From positions 3,472,001-3,536,000 of the forward strand of contig NZ_CP089214.1 of assembly GCF_021183625.1 (NCBI RefSeq): a stretch of 64,000 nucleotides of DNA, in the 5' to 3' direction. The translations under genes were made by a program, and so were the position numbers. The notes under the pieces are model-generated. The model had not been told where the DNA came from, did not search any database, and worked only from the letters and a program-made list of their open reading frames with translations. This DNA comes from Nocardia asteroides (GTDB lineage: Bacteria; Actinomycetota; Actinomycetes; Mycobacteriales; Mycobacteriaceae). This document shows positions 48,131 to 58,414 of the stretch, piece by piece (positions within the stretch are counted from its first letter, which is position 1; every line of letters starts with the position of its first letter).

Positions 48131-48613
48131 TCAGGCCACGAACGCCCCGATCACCCACACCCCGGTAGCGAGCAGCGCCCCGAACAGCTCGATCAGAATC
48201 GACAGCCCAACGCCCTTCAACGCGTGCCCCGTCGACCTGCGCGCCTGCTCCTCGTCGGGCAGCCGCTGCCACTCCGACAGGTACACCCCCAGCACGAACC
48301 CGAGCACCAGCCCGATCACCGGCACCACGAAGAACCCGACGATCCCGAGCACCGCCCCGATCAGCAACGTCCGGTTCGGCACCCCCGCCGCCTTGATGTT
48401 CTTCCCCGGCCACGTGTACTTCACCACGCCCGAGATCACCAGCAGCACAGTCGCTATCGCCAGAACCGTCCACGCCGTCGCCCCGCCGGTCAGGAACGCC
48501 CAGACGGCGATCGCTCCGAAGATCAGGATCACACCCGGCATGATCGGCACGATGATGCCGACGAGTCCCACCAGGATCACCAGTCCGACCAGGACCTCGC
48601 CCCATACGCTCAC
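48131..48613 (-). CDS. DUF456 integral membrane protein
   Basis: The 160-residue protein has four hydrophobic helices: VLVGLVILVGLVGIIVPIMPG, TAWTVLAIATVLLVISGV, TLLIGAVLGIVGFFVVPVIGLVLG and GVGLSILIELFGALLATGVW. VPIMPGVILIF and VKYTWPGKNIKAAGVPNRTLL are conserved DUF456 segments. The function of the family is not established. It starts at GTG 48613, close to the divergent VapB-like gene whose promoter overlaps the region. The long alternative frame upstream is antisense to vapBC and was rejected. Confidence 0.85.
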   Translation of the reverse strand: MSVWGEVLVGLVILVGLVGIIVPIMPGVILIFGAIAVWAFLTGGATAWTVLAIATVLLVISGVVKYTWPGKNIKAAGVPNRTLLIGAVLGIVGFFVVPVIGLVLGFVLGVYLSEWQRLPDEEQARRSTGHALKGVGLSILIELFGALLATGVWVIGAFVA

Positions 48614-48660
48614 GGGGGCATTGTCGCCGATGTCCGGGTCGAGTGCAGCACCTACCGGAG

Positions 48661-48673
48661 TATGGTGATAAGT
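48661..48673 (+). promoter_or_regulatory. -10 box of a leaderless vapB transcript
   Basis: TATGGT at 48661-48666 is followed by seven bases and the ATG at 48674. GTATGG occurs on both sides of a TGATAA core, a short direct repeat that may also be an operator half-site for the encoded ribbon-helix-helix protein. Confidence 0.45.
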
Positions 48674-48946
48674 ATGGCGACCAAGAAGATCACCGTCACC
48701 ATCCCGGAGGAGCTCCTGGACGAGGTCCGTGCGGAGATCGCCGAACGCGGCCTGTCGGCGTACATCACCGAGGCGGTTCGAGCGCAACGGGATCGCGACC
48801 TCATCGGCGAGTTGGCGGACTGGCTGGAGCAGGAGCACGGAGCCGTCACCGCCGAGGAAGCCGCGATAGCCGACCGGGAACTCGACGACCTGCACGCCGA
48901 GCACATCCGCCGCCGGGCGGCCCAGGGCGGCCAGGGCGCCGCGTGA
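48674..48946 (+). CDS. vapB: Ribbon-helix-helix antitoxin (VapB-type)
   Basis: The 90-residue protein opens with the ribbon-helix-helix pattern KKITVTIPEELLDEVRAEI, followed by LSAYITEAVRAQRDRDLI, so residues 1-45 bind DNA as a dimer. The acidic C-terminus (EQEHGAVTAEEAAIADRE) is the usual toxin-binding tail. Its stop overlaps the GTG of the PIN toxin (GTGA). I start at ATG 48674; ATG 48662 would overlap the -10 box. It neutralises the VapC partner and represses the operon (family role). Confidence 0.87.
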   Translation: MATKKITVTIPEELLDEVRAEIAERGLSAYITEAVRAQRDRDLIGELADWLEQEHGAVTAEEAAIADRELDDLHAEHIRRRAAQGGQGAA

Positions 48947-49362
48947 CACCCACCCGCCGACTCCAGCCGATACCGCAGACCTTCGTCCTCGACAGCGAGG
49001 CACTGGCGCTGGCCGTCCGCGGCGACCGCGCCATGCTGGCCCGCCTGGCCAATGCGCGCGACGGCCACGTCGACGTGATCACCTCCCCGATGACGCTCAT
49101 CGAGGCACACGATCCCCGAACTCCCGCTGCGCGATGGAACTGGGTGGTCTCCAGGATGCGGGTCGCCACGATCGGTAAGGACGAGGCGCGGGCGGCCCGC
49201 GAACTGCTCACCGCCGCCGGGCTGCACGGGCACAAATACGCGATCGACGCCGTGCTGGCGGTGGTCGCCATGCAACAGCCGGGGTTCGTCACCGTCTTCA
49301 CCTCGGACGTCGACGATCTGGAGCGACTGCTGCCACCCACCGTGCTCGTCCGTAAGGTCTGA
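48943..49362 (+). CDS. vapC: PIN-domain toxin (VapC-type)
   Basis: The 139-residue protein has the PIN acidic residues in FVLDSEALAL (first Asp), SPMTLIEAHDP (Glu), KYAIDAVLAVVAM (Asp) and VFTSDVDDLERLL (Asp). The length and spacing match VapC ribonuclease toxins, which cut tRNA or rRNA. It follows the ribbon-helix-helix antitoxin with a four-base overlap. It has no detectable similarity to the larger PIN-like protein at 19103 beyond the acidic core. Its target is unknown. Confidence 0.87.
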   Translation: MTPTRRLQPIPQTFVLDSEALALAVRGDRAMLARLANARDGHVDVITSPMTLIEAHDPRTPAARWNWVVSRMRVATIGKDEARAARELLTAAGLHGHKYAIDAVLAVVAMQQPGFVTVFTSDVDDLERLLPPTVLVRKV

Positions 49363-49453
49363 TCGCACCACCCCGGCAGGGGCGCATAGACCCGCAACCC
49401 CTTGTTGTCATACTGTCAATACGAACGGCTGCGACGACGAACCGAGGTAGGGC

Positions 49454-50551
49454 GTGAGCACAGAAACCACCGGCAAGCAGGGCCCGCTCGCGGGCATCAA
49501 GGTGATCGAACTGGCCGGGATCGGCCCGGGCCCGCACGCGGCACTGCTGCTCGCCGACCTCGGCGCCGACGTGGTGCGCGTGCAGCGCCCCCACCAGCTG
49601 CCCGGGCACATGGAGCGCCCGCAGTGGCGCGGCCGCACGATCGTGGAGGCCAACCTCAAGGATCCTGCCGACATCGCGAAGGTGCTCGACTTGGTCGAGA
49701 AGGCCGACGTGCTGATCGAGGGCTTCCGGCCGGGCGTCACCGAGCGCATGGGCCTCGGCCCGGACGATGTGCTGGCCCGCAACCCGCGCGTCGTCTACGG
49801 CCGGATGACCGGCTGGGGCCAGCACGGCCCGCTCGCGGACCGCGCCGGCCACGACATCAACTACATCTCCATCACCGGCGTGCTGCACGCCATCGGCCGC
49901 AAGGGTGAGCGCCCGGTGCCGCCGCTGAACCTGGCGGGCGACTTCGGCGGCGGCTCGATGTACCTGGTCTTCGGCATCCTGGCCGCGCTGGTCGAGCGGC
50001 AGAGCTCCGGTAAGGGTCAGGTCATCGACGCGGCCATGGTGGACGGCGCGATCTCGCTCTCGCACATGATCTGGGGCATGCGCGGCGTCGGGCTGTGGTC
50101 GGAGGAGCGCGGCACCAACCTGCTCGACACCGGCATGGCGTTCTACGACACCTACGAGACCTCCGACGGCAAGTACATGGCCGTCGGCGCGATCGAGCCC
50201 CAGTTCTACGCCGAGCTGCTGAAGGGGTTGGAGATCGACCCCGCCGGGCTCCCGCACCAGATCGACCCGAACGGGCAGGACGAGCTCAGGAAGCTCTTCA
50301 CCGAGAAGTTCAAGTCCAAGACCCGCGACGAGTGGGCCGCGGTCTTCGAGGGCACCGACGCCTGCACCAGCCCGGTGCTCACCTTCACCGAGGCCGAGCA
50401 GAACCCGCACCTGGTGGCGCGGAACAGCCTGGTCGACATCGACGGGGTGGTGCAGCACGCGCCCGCGCCGCGGTTCTCGCGGACGCCGCCCGAGGTGCCG
50501 AGTGCGCCGCCCACCGAGGCGACGCCGATCGACAAGGTCTGGGCGGAGTAG
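49454..50551 (+). CDS. mcr: Alpha-methylacyl-CoA racemase (CaiB/BaiF CoA-transferase family)
   Basis: The 365-residue protein interconverts (2R)- and (2S)-methylacyl-CoA, needed to break down branched or sterol side chains. LAGIKVIELAGIGPGPHAALLLADLGADVVRVQRP is the family start, split here by reading only the ends: IKVIELAGIGPGPHAALLL. NLKDPADIAKVLDLVEKADV, LIEGFRPGVTERMGLGP, HDINYISITGVLHAIGRKG (catalytic His region) and NLAGDFGGGSMYLVFGILAAL (Asp) follow. The length agrees with M. tuberculosis MCR (about 360). It starts at GTG 49454. No other branched-chain gene is adjacent; the acc-fadE operon is 32 kb away. Confidence 0.92.
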   Translation: MSTETTGKQGPLAGIKVIELAGIGPGPHAALLLADLGADVVRVQRPHQLPGHMERPQWRGRTIVEANLKDPADIAKVLDLVEKADVLIEGFRPGVTERMGLGPDDVLARNPRVVYGRMTGWGQHGPLADRAGHDINYISITGVLHAIGRKGERPVPPLNLAGDFGGGSMYLVFGILAALVERQSSGKGQVIDAAMVDGAISLSHMIWGMRGVGLWSEERGTNLLDTGMAFYDTYETSDGKYMAVGAIEPQFYAELLKGLEIDPAGLPHQIDPNGQDELRKLFTEKFKSKTRDEWAAVFEGTDACTSPVLTFTEAEQNPHLVARNSLVDIDGVVQHAPAPRFSRTPPEVPSAPPTEATPIDKVWAE

Positions 50552-50603
50552 GTTCTCGACCGGTGGTGCGGGCGTGTCCGCGCCACCGGTTATCGTTCCC
50601 GCT

Positions 50604-51035
50604 GTGGCACAACCGAATACGTACGCGCTGTACGCGTGGGGCAACTTCATCCGGGAGACCGAACTGGACCGGCTCGGCGGCTGGCTCGCGCCCGATGTAC
50701 TCAACGGCACACTGAGCTTCGAGAATCCGTTCCTGGTGTTCCACGACGATCTCGCCCTCCGCGTGGACGCGAGCCGGAGCTGGTATCTGGTCGATGGCGA
50801 CTATGTCCTCGGGCGTGACGTCGCCTCGCCCGGAGACGATTGGCGGATCGGCTATCTGCGTCTCGCCACAGACGGCACCGAGGATGCGGCGCTGCGCTGG
50901 ATCAATGGCATCGAGGAGGGTGCGGAGCTCGACCGCGTCGACAGCGCGGACGGTGGGGTCGGACCGCTCGGCGAGGTCGTCGCGGTGTGGGAAGATCCGC
51001 ACGGGCAGTGGGATCTGGCGATGGTGAAGCAGTAG
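50604..51035 (+). CDS. Hypothetical protein behind a leaderless-type promoter
   Basis: The 143-residue soluble protein begins MAQPNTYALYAWGNFIRETE and contains VSRSWYLVDGDYVLGRD-type beta-rich sequence (RSWYLVDGDYVLG), DDWRIGYLRLATDGTEDAAL and VAVWEDPHGQWDLAMVK at its end. The aromatic, acidic beta-strand pattern looks like an immunity-type or small-domain protein, but no family is recognised. TATCGT (50591-50596) precedes the GTG by seven bases, so it is probably leaderless. It is followed by a hairpin shared with the convergent secreted-peptide gene. Confidence 0.6.
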   Translation: MAQPNTYALYAWGNFIRETELDRLGGWLAPDVLNGTLSFENPFLVFHDDLALRVDASRSWYLVDGDYVLGRDVASPGDDWRIGYLRLATDGTEDAALRWINGIEEGAELDRVDSADGGVGPLGEVVAVWEDPHGQWDLAMVKQ

Positions 51036-51046
51036 AACCGGCGACC

Positions 51047-51074
51047 GCCCGCCCCGGCTGGTGCCGAGGCGGGC
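51047..51074. terminator. Bidirectional hairpin between convergent genes
   Basis: GCCCGCC (51047-51053) pairs with GGCGGGC (51068-51074), and CGGC/GCCG can pair inside the loop. It lies between the stops of the hypothetical gene (51035) and the secreted peptide (51103). Confidence 0.55.
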
Positions 51075-51102
51075 AGTGTGACCGAATGCCGCCGCCGGCG
51101 TA

Positions 51103-51330
51103 TTACCTGCTGGCCCAGATCACCTGGCAGCCGTTGCCGGTGGCGGTGACGCGGGCACTGATGCCCTGCTTGTTCAGCTCCGCGGCACGCCGGTCACACT
51201 GGGACTTGTTCGAGTAGTTCTCGGTCTCCACCCGTCCCACCGGCTTCTCCGCGTGCGCGACGGCGCCCCCGAAGATCCCGAAGGCCATGGCGACCGCTGC
51301 CGCGGCAGCCATCCTCGACCGTGCTTTCAT
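51103..51330 (-). CDS. Small secreted protein with one disulphide
   Basis: The 75-residue product has a signal peptide: KARSRMAAAAAVAMAFGIFG, then GAVAHA with cleavage before EKPVG. The mature part of about 45 residues reads KPVGRVETENYSNKSQCDRRAAELNKQG and ends GNGCQVIWASR, with two Cys that can bridge. It is below common size limits, but the GGGAGGAAAC ribosome site and the clear signal peptide support it. Similar short exported proteins with a C-(x)n-C pattern occur in Nocardia and Streptomyces (general knowledge); no function is established. Confidence 0.75.
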   Translation of the reverse strand: MKARSRMAAAAAVAMAFGIFGGAVAHAEKPVGRVETENYSNKSQCDRRAAELNKQGISARVTATGNGCQVIWASR

Positions 51331-51501
51331 GTTTCCTCCCCTGTCGAATCTCCTCGTCAGCCGCGGGCTGCGCGGCCTGACAGGAATCCTGGCCCACCCG
51401 CGCGGTGCCGCCAAGGAGGCACTTTGTCGTCCGCTCGGCACATGGAGGTAACCGCCCAGGTAGCCACCGGCGCCGGCGCGGTGTTCGCTGCCGGTGCGCG
51501 G

Positions 51502-52995
51502 TCAGTAGGTCAATGGCTGGAGAGGGTCGGCGGCGCGCGGGGTGAGGGCTTCGTAGGCGCTGGCGATCGACTTGACCGCCAGCCGCAGGTCCGCCTCCTG
51601 ATGCGTATACGGGAGACGAAGGAACCGCTCGAAGGCGCCCTGGACGCCGAAGCGCGGTCCCGCGGTCAGCAGGACGCCGTGGTTCGGGGCCGTAGCGGCA
51701 AGAGCGGTGGAGACGGGTGCGGGGAGCTGTGCCCAGACGGACATGCCGCCGGTGTTCGGCGCGACACGCCAGTCGGGGAGCTCCTCGGCGAGTGCGTCCA
51801 GCAGCGCTGCCCGCTGGTCGCGGAGGTGGCTCCGGCGGCGGTCGAGCAGCACGTCGGAGATGCCGAGCAGGTGGACGAGGGCGAGCTGGTCCATGACGGG
51901 GGTGCCGAGGTCGACGGTGGAGCGGATGCCGAGCAGCTTGGTGATGAGCGCCTGGTTGGTGCGGATCCAGCCGACGCGCAGCCCGCCCCAGAACGATTTC
52001 GAGGCCGAGCCGATCGTGACGATCTCCGATCCCTTCGCGAAAGCCGCTGCGGGGGGCGGGGCTTGGGAGCCACTGAGGTCGAGTTCGCCCATGGACTCGT
52101 CGACGACGACGGTCATCCGGGTTTCGCGGGCGATGGCGGCGAGTTCGGCGCGGTCCTCGGCGTCCATCCGGAGGCCGGTGGGGTTGTTGAAGTCGGGGAC
52201 CAGGTAGGCGAGGGTGGCGGCGGTTTGCCTGGCGGCGCTGCGGATGCCGTCCAGGTCCCATGCCTTGCCGGGCTCGTCGGGGCGCAGCGGGACGGGGACC
52301 GGGCGGGCGCCGACGTCGCGGATGGCCTCGATGCCGTTGGGGTAGGTGGGGTGGTCGATGAGAACCCGCGCCGTCGGCGAGGTGAGGACGTTGAGCAGCA
52401 GGCGGAGGCCGTGCTGGGCGCCGAGGGTGACCAGGATCTGGTCCGGGCCGGTGGGGAGGCCGCGTTCGGTGTAGCGGCGGGCGATGGCCTCGCGGAGGGC
52501 GAGCACGCCGACCGGGTCCATGCCGTGGGTGCCGAGGAAGGACGGGATGCCCTCCAGGGCGGCGGCGTAGGCCTCGCGCATCTCCGGGGGAGCGGTCATG
52601 GCGGCGTAGGTGAGGTCGATGGTGGGTTGCTCGGGCTGGGTCATCATGGCGAGGATGCTGCGGGACGGTTTGCTGCCGTCGTGCTGGACGGCGGGGGGCA
52701 GCGCGACGGTGCTGCGCGAACCCTGCCTGCTGATCAGGTAGCCGTGCTCGCGGAGCAGCGCGTACGTGGAGGTGATCGTGGTGCGGCTGACGCCGAGCGT
52801 GGTCGCCAGGTCGCGTTCGCTGGGCAGCGCGACGCCGAGCGGGGCGCGGCCGTCGTGGATGAGCAGCCGGATGCCCTCGGCCAGGGCCAGGTAGGCGGGG
52901 CGGGAGCCGCGCTTGGCCTCGGACTCGTCGCCGGCGCTGCGCCAGCTGCCCAGATCGCGGGTGAGGCTGGTCGCACCGATCACTCTTGTCGCCAT
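51502..52995 (-). CDS. MocR-type regulator (GntR HTH plus PLP aminotransferase domain)
   Basis: The 497-residue protein joins a GntR winged helix at residues about 30-100 (LALAEGIRLLIHDGRAPLG, LPSERDLATTLGVSRTTITS) to an aminotransferase fold I domain (about 125-490). PDFNNPTGLRM, VVVDESMGELD and IGSASKSFWGGLRVGW (PLP Lys in SASKSFW) are visible. MocR proteins bind PLP or an amino acid and activate or repress a divergent gene. Here a small membrane gene is divergent, with direct repeats TCGGCAAGT in the gap, the usual operator type for the family. The metabolic target is unclear; PdxR-like vitamin B6 control is one option. Confidence 0.9.
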   Translation of the reverse strand: MATRVIGATSLTRDLGSWRSAGDESEAKRGSRPAYLALAEGIRLLIHDGRAPLGVALPSERDLATTLGVSRTTITSTYALLREHGYLISRQGSRSTVALPPAVQHDGSKPSRSILAMMTQPEQPTIDLTYAAMTAPPEMREAYAAALEGIPSFLGTHGMDPVGVLALREAIARRYTERGLPTGPDQILVTLGAQHGLRLLLNVLTSPTARVLIDHPTYPNGIEAIRDVGARPVPVPLRPDEPGKAWDLDGIRSAARQTAATLAYLVPDFNNPTGLRMDAEDRAELAAIARETRMTVVVDESMGELDLSGSQAPPPAAAFAKGSEIVTIGSASKSFWGGLRVGWIRTNQALITKLLGIRSTVDLGTPVMDQLALVHLLGISDVLLDRRRSHLRDQRAALLDALAEELPDWRVAPNTGGMSVWAQLPAPVSTALAATAPNHGVLLTAGPRFGVQGAFERFLRLPYTHQEADLRLAVKSIASAYEALTPRAADPLQPLTY

Positions 52996-53000
52996 AAGTG

Positions 53001-53040
53001 TCCAGTATTCGGCAAGTGGCTATGTATCGGCAAGTCCAGT
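53001..53040. promoter_or_regulatory. Direct repeats in the MocR divergent promoter
   Basis: TCGGCAAGT occurs at 53009-53017 and 53027-53035, 18 bases apart, and TCCAGT occurs at 53001-53006 and 53035-53040 at the outer ends. MocR regulators bind direct repeats, so this is the probable operator controlling mocR and the small membrane gene. Confidence 0.6.
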
Positions 53041-53058
53041 TAGCGGATTCTCATTCCT

Positions 53059-53322
53059 ATGACCGCACTGCTCACCCTCTTCGCCCTGACCACCTTCGGC
53101 CTGCTGGCCTACTACTACGCGCCCCGGGACGGGGAACCGCCCTGGTATCCGGAGCGATTCCGCTCGTTCCCGAGCAACGATCCGGGCCCGTCCGCCTACG
53201 ACATGCATCGGCAGATCGCGGATCTGGAGGCGTTGCGGGCCAGGGAGGAGAAGTACCAGGCCAGTTCGACGGAGACGTCGGACAGCCGAACCGAAAGGTC
53301 CACCCACCGGAAAGTGGCCTGA
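53059..53322 (+). CDS. Small single-helix membrane protein
   Basis: The 87-residue product has one N-terminal helix MTALLTLFALTTFGLLAYYY, then a polar tail with PRDGEPPWYPERFRSFPSND and a helical AYDMHRQIADLEALRAREEK stretch, probably cytoplasmic. There is no recognisable family. It is divergent from the MocR gene and lies downstream of its likely operator, so it may be a target of that regulator. The ATG at 53059 has no strong ribosome site, which lowers confidence. Confidence 0.55.
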   Translation: MTALLTLFALTTFGLLAYYYAPRDGEPPWYPERFRSFPSNDPGPSAYDMHRQIADLEALRAREEKYQASSTETSDSRTERSTHRKVA

Positions 53323-53378
53323 TTTCCGTCGGGCCGGTCCGCGCCGAAGGTGTCGGTGCGTACCGGCAGACTGAGGGC

Positions 53379-53912
53379 ATGGCGACCGTCGTCTTCGATA
53401 CGGAACTGGGTGCGTGCGCGCTCAGCTGGGTTGGCGACGCGGTGACCGGGTTCGCGCTGCCGGAGTCCGATCCGGAACAGTTGCGGGCTCGGTTCGCCGA
53501 GCGCGACGGCACTCCCCCGCTGACCGAGGCCCCGGCTGGAGCGATCGCGGCCGCGGTCACCGCGATCCGTGCCCACCTCGCCGGGGAACTCGACGATCTG
53601 CGCTGGATCGCGCTGGATCTGTCCGGGGTTCCGCAGTTCCATCGGGAGATCTATCGGATCATCCGGGAGGTGCGGCCGGGGCGGACCATCGGGTACGGGG
53701 AGGTTGCCGCTTTGGCCGGGGCGCCGCGCGGCGCGCAGGCTGTCGGGCGGGCGATGGGGCGGAATCCGATTCCGCTGATCATTCCGTGCCATCGGGTGCT
53801 CGCCGCCGACCATGCGCTGCACGGGTTTTCGGCGCCGGGTGGGATCGATACCAAGCAGCGGATGCTCGCTATCGAGCGGACGTCGGGGTTCGGGGAGCCG
53901 ACGCTGTTCTAG
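53379..53912 (+). CDS. ogt: Methylated-DNA-protein cysteine methyltransferase Ogt
   Basis: The 177-residue repair protein removes O6-alkyl groups from guanine onto its own Cys. The active-site motif is LIIPCHRVLAADHAL, with the acceptor Cys in PCHR. GRTIGYGEVAALAGAPRGAQAVGRAMGRNP is the DNA-binding recognition helix with arginine finger, seen in two parts. GFSAPGGIDTKQRMLAIE closes the domain. ATG 53379 gives a full-length family N-terminus. It ends overlapping the convergent membrane protein gene by four bases. Confidence 0.94.
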   Translation: MATVVFDTELGACALSWVGDAVTGFALPESDPEQLRARFAERDGTPPLTEAPAGAIAAAVTAIRAHLAGELDDLRWIALDLSGVPQFHREIYRIIREVRPGRTIGYGEVAALAGAPRGAQAVGRAMGRNPIPLIIPCHRVLAADHALHGFSAPGGIDTKQRMLAIERTSGFGEPTLF

Positions 53913-54436
53913 ACACCGCGGAACTCGATGTGCACGAACAACGTGTTCTCGTCGCGCATGTCGACGGTGACGTCACGAATCATCACCTCACCCGCTGCCG
54001 AGGTGAACCAGGCTTCCTGCGCCTGTTCCACCCGAGGCGACGAGGCCAACGGCGGTCCTGCGATGGTTTCTATCAGGCCGAATCGTGTGCGGGGGTTGAA
54101 CTGGGCAGGGAACCGCGATTGTTCGAGCATTGCCGCGAAGCCGTCATGAGTTGTTCGTACCGCGATCTGGTACTTCCGGTCCCGGATTGTCTCCCGCTTG
54201 ACGAGCAGCACCGAGGAATCGGATGGCAGGACCCAATCGCCGTAGTCGGTGGCTTCCTGCAACAATTCCGGGCTCAGCGACTCCTCGACATCGGGCACCT
54301 TCATCTGGTCGACCGCGTAGTAAGTCGCACGCTGGCACCCGTACAGACCGAGTGCAACCAACACACTCAGGCCGAGGAACCACGCCACCCATACCCGCCA
54401 CCGGCGAGCACCACCATTGCGCGCGCTACGTTTCAT
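53909..54436 (-). CDS. Membrane-anchored hypothetical protein
   Basis: The 175-residue product has a basic N-terminus MKRSARNGGARRWRVW, one hydrophobic helix VAWFLGLSVLVALGLYG, and an external domain with a Cys directly after the helix. The domain contains DYGDWVLPSDSSVLLVKRET and ends VDMRDENTLFVHIEFRGV, beta-rich and acidic. No family is recognised. Its gene overlaps ogt at the 3' end and lies in the same orientation as the lipoprotein gene at 54639, 202 bases away. It is plausibly an envelope protein. Confidence 0.65.
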   Translation of the reverse strand: MKRSARNGGARRWRVWVAWFLGLSVLVALGLYGCQRATYYAVDQMKVPDVEESLSPELLQEATDYGDWVLPSDSSVLLVKRETIRDRKYQIAVRTTHDGFAAMLEQSRFPAQFNPRTRFGLIETIAGPPLASSPRVEQAQEAWFTSAAGEVMIRDVTVDMRDENTLFVHIEFRGV

Positions 54437-54638
54437 CGCGGTGTCCCGGTTCCACTCGGTGGCGGAAGATTCAGGTCACTCCCTGAGATCCGTGGCGAAA
54501 CCGTTGAGGCTCGGCAACGCTGCCGACAGATCACTCACGCCGCCCCCTGCATGCCGGAGGGGGCAACGTGCTGTTGAGAACGAACACGTCCGAGCGCGTA
54601 GTGCACGATCGGCCGGGGCGGATTAGGAGTGTATCCCG

Positions 54639-54917
54639 TCAGGGCAGCGGGTGCTCCCGGTAGAAGAGGCAGGGATCGCCGGTGAGGGCGCCTTCCTGGC
54701 AGGCGAAGTAGGTCTGCAGGCAGGCGTTCGTGGTGCAGCCGAGCCGGAGTAGTTGCTCGCGGACGCGGAGGTTGCGGTCCTGCACCGACTCGGTCGGGGC
54801 CGAGGTTTCGGATGTCACCGTGACGGAGGTTTCCTGCGCGCCGCAACCGAGCAGGAGCAGGGCTGACACCAGCAGCGGGAGCGCCCATCGGGCTCCCGTT
54901 CGTCGCGCTGCGGTCAT
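54639..54917 (-). CDS. Small lipoprotein
   Basis: The 92-residue product has a lipoprotein signal: TAARRTGARWALPLLVSALLLLGC, with lipobox LLGC and Cys24 as the lipidated residue. The mature part has Thr/Ser-rich sequence, then two Cys pairs: RLGCTTNACLQTYFACQEG and GDPCLFYREHP. The CxxxxC pattern suggests a small disulphide-stabilised domain. There is no catalytic motif. A strong AGGAGGAAGACC ribosome site precedes ATG 54917. The downstream gap to the membrane protein (54437-54638) contains no gene I can support. Confidence 0.8.
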   Translation of the reverse strand: MTAARRTGARWALPLLVSALLLLGCGAQETSVTVTSETSAPTESVQDRNLRVREQLLRLGCTTNACLQTYFACQEGALTGDPCLFYREHPLP

Positions 54918-54951
54918 GGTCTTCCTCCTGCGTGGGCGCTACACCGTAGCG

Positions 54952-55200
54952 CTACTCTCCCGGCCCGCCGCAGTCGACGACGCCCCACTCCTCCTCGATC
55001 GCGCGCAGCTCATCGAAGGCCGCGCTCTGCCGTTCGAGCTGCCCGCGCCGGTAGGCCAGTACGTCGCTGGTGCGCAGCCGCGTGTGCGACCCGACGTCGC
55101 GGGAGGGGATCTGGCCGCTCCGAACGAGTTTCATCAGCGCGGGCCGCGACATGCGCAGGATGTCCGCGGCCTCCGTGGTGGTGATCTCGGATGCATTCAC
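54952..55200 (-). CDS. Excisionase/MerR-type helix-turn-helix protein
   Basis: The 82-residue protein has the DNA-binding excisionase fold: ITTTEAADILRMSRPALMKLVRSG and IPSRDVGSHTRLRTSDVLAYRRGQL, the pattern of small HTH-17 proteins. The remaining C-terminus, SAAFDELRAIEEEWGVVDCGG, is acidic and helical like an antitoxin tail. No toxin or integrase gene is next to it, so it is either an orphan antitoxin or a housekeeping regulator. I start at GTG 55200; a TTG at 55233 is the other option. Confidence 0.7.
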   Translation of the reverse strand: MNASEITTTEAADILRMSRPALMKLVRSGQIPSRDVGSHTRLRTSDVLAYRRGQLERQSAAFDELRAIEEEWGVVDCGGPGE

Positions 55201-55286
55201 CGTCGGCCCACTTCCGTAGCGGTACGCGGCCAAACTAGGCCGCCGCGCATCGGCTGTGCAACCGACTTACAGGTGGAGGAGTGGCG

Positions 55287-58234
<2,948 letters not shown>

Positions 58235-58239
58235 GGGTG

Positions 58240-58274
58240 GGTCGCCCGGCTCACCGGGGAGGAGCCGGGCGACC
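58240..58274. terminator. 13-bp terminator hairpin
   Basis: GGTCGCCCGGCTC (58240-58252) pairs perfectly with GAGCCGGGCGACC (58262-58274) across nine bases, starting five bases beyond the M50 gene. It could act on both strands, since the FUSC gene ends at 58415 in the opposite direction. Confidence 0.8.
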
Positions 58275-58414
58275 ACATTCGGCCGACGGGATCCCACCGG
58301 AGTGGGAGCGCGGCCCCGCCGACCGAAGTATCGGGCCGCGCACCCCTCGTGGCTCGGCCCGACCTGAACGCTAGGGTTCCGGCGCCGCCGGGACGCGAGT
58401 AGCGGACTACTCGA

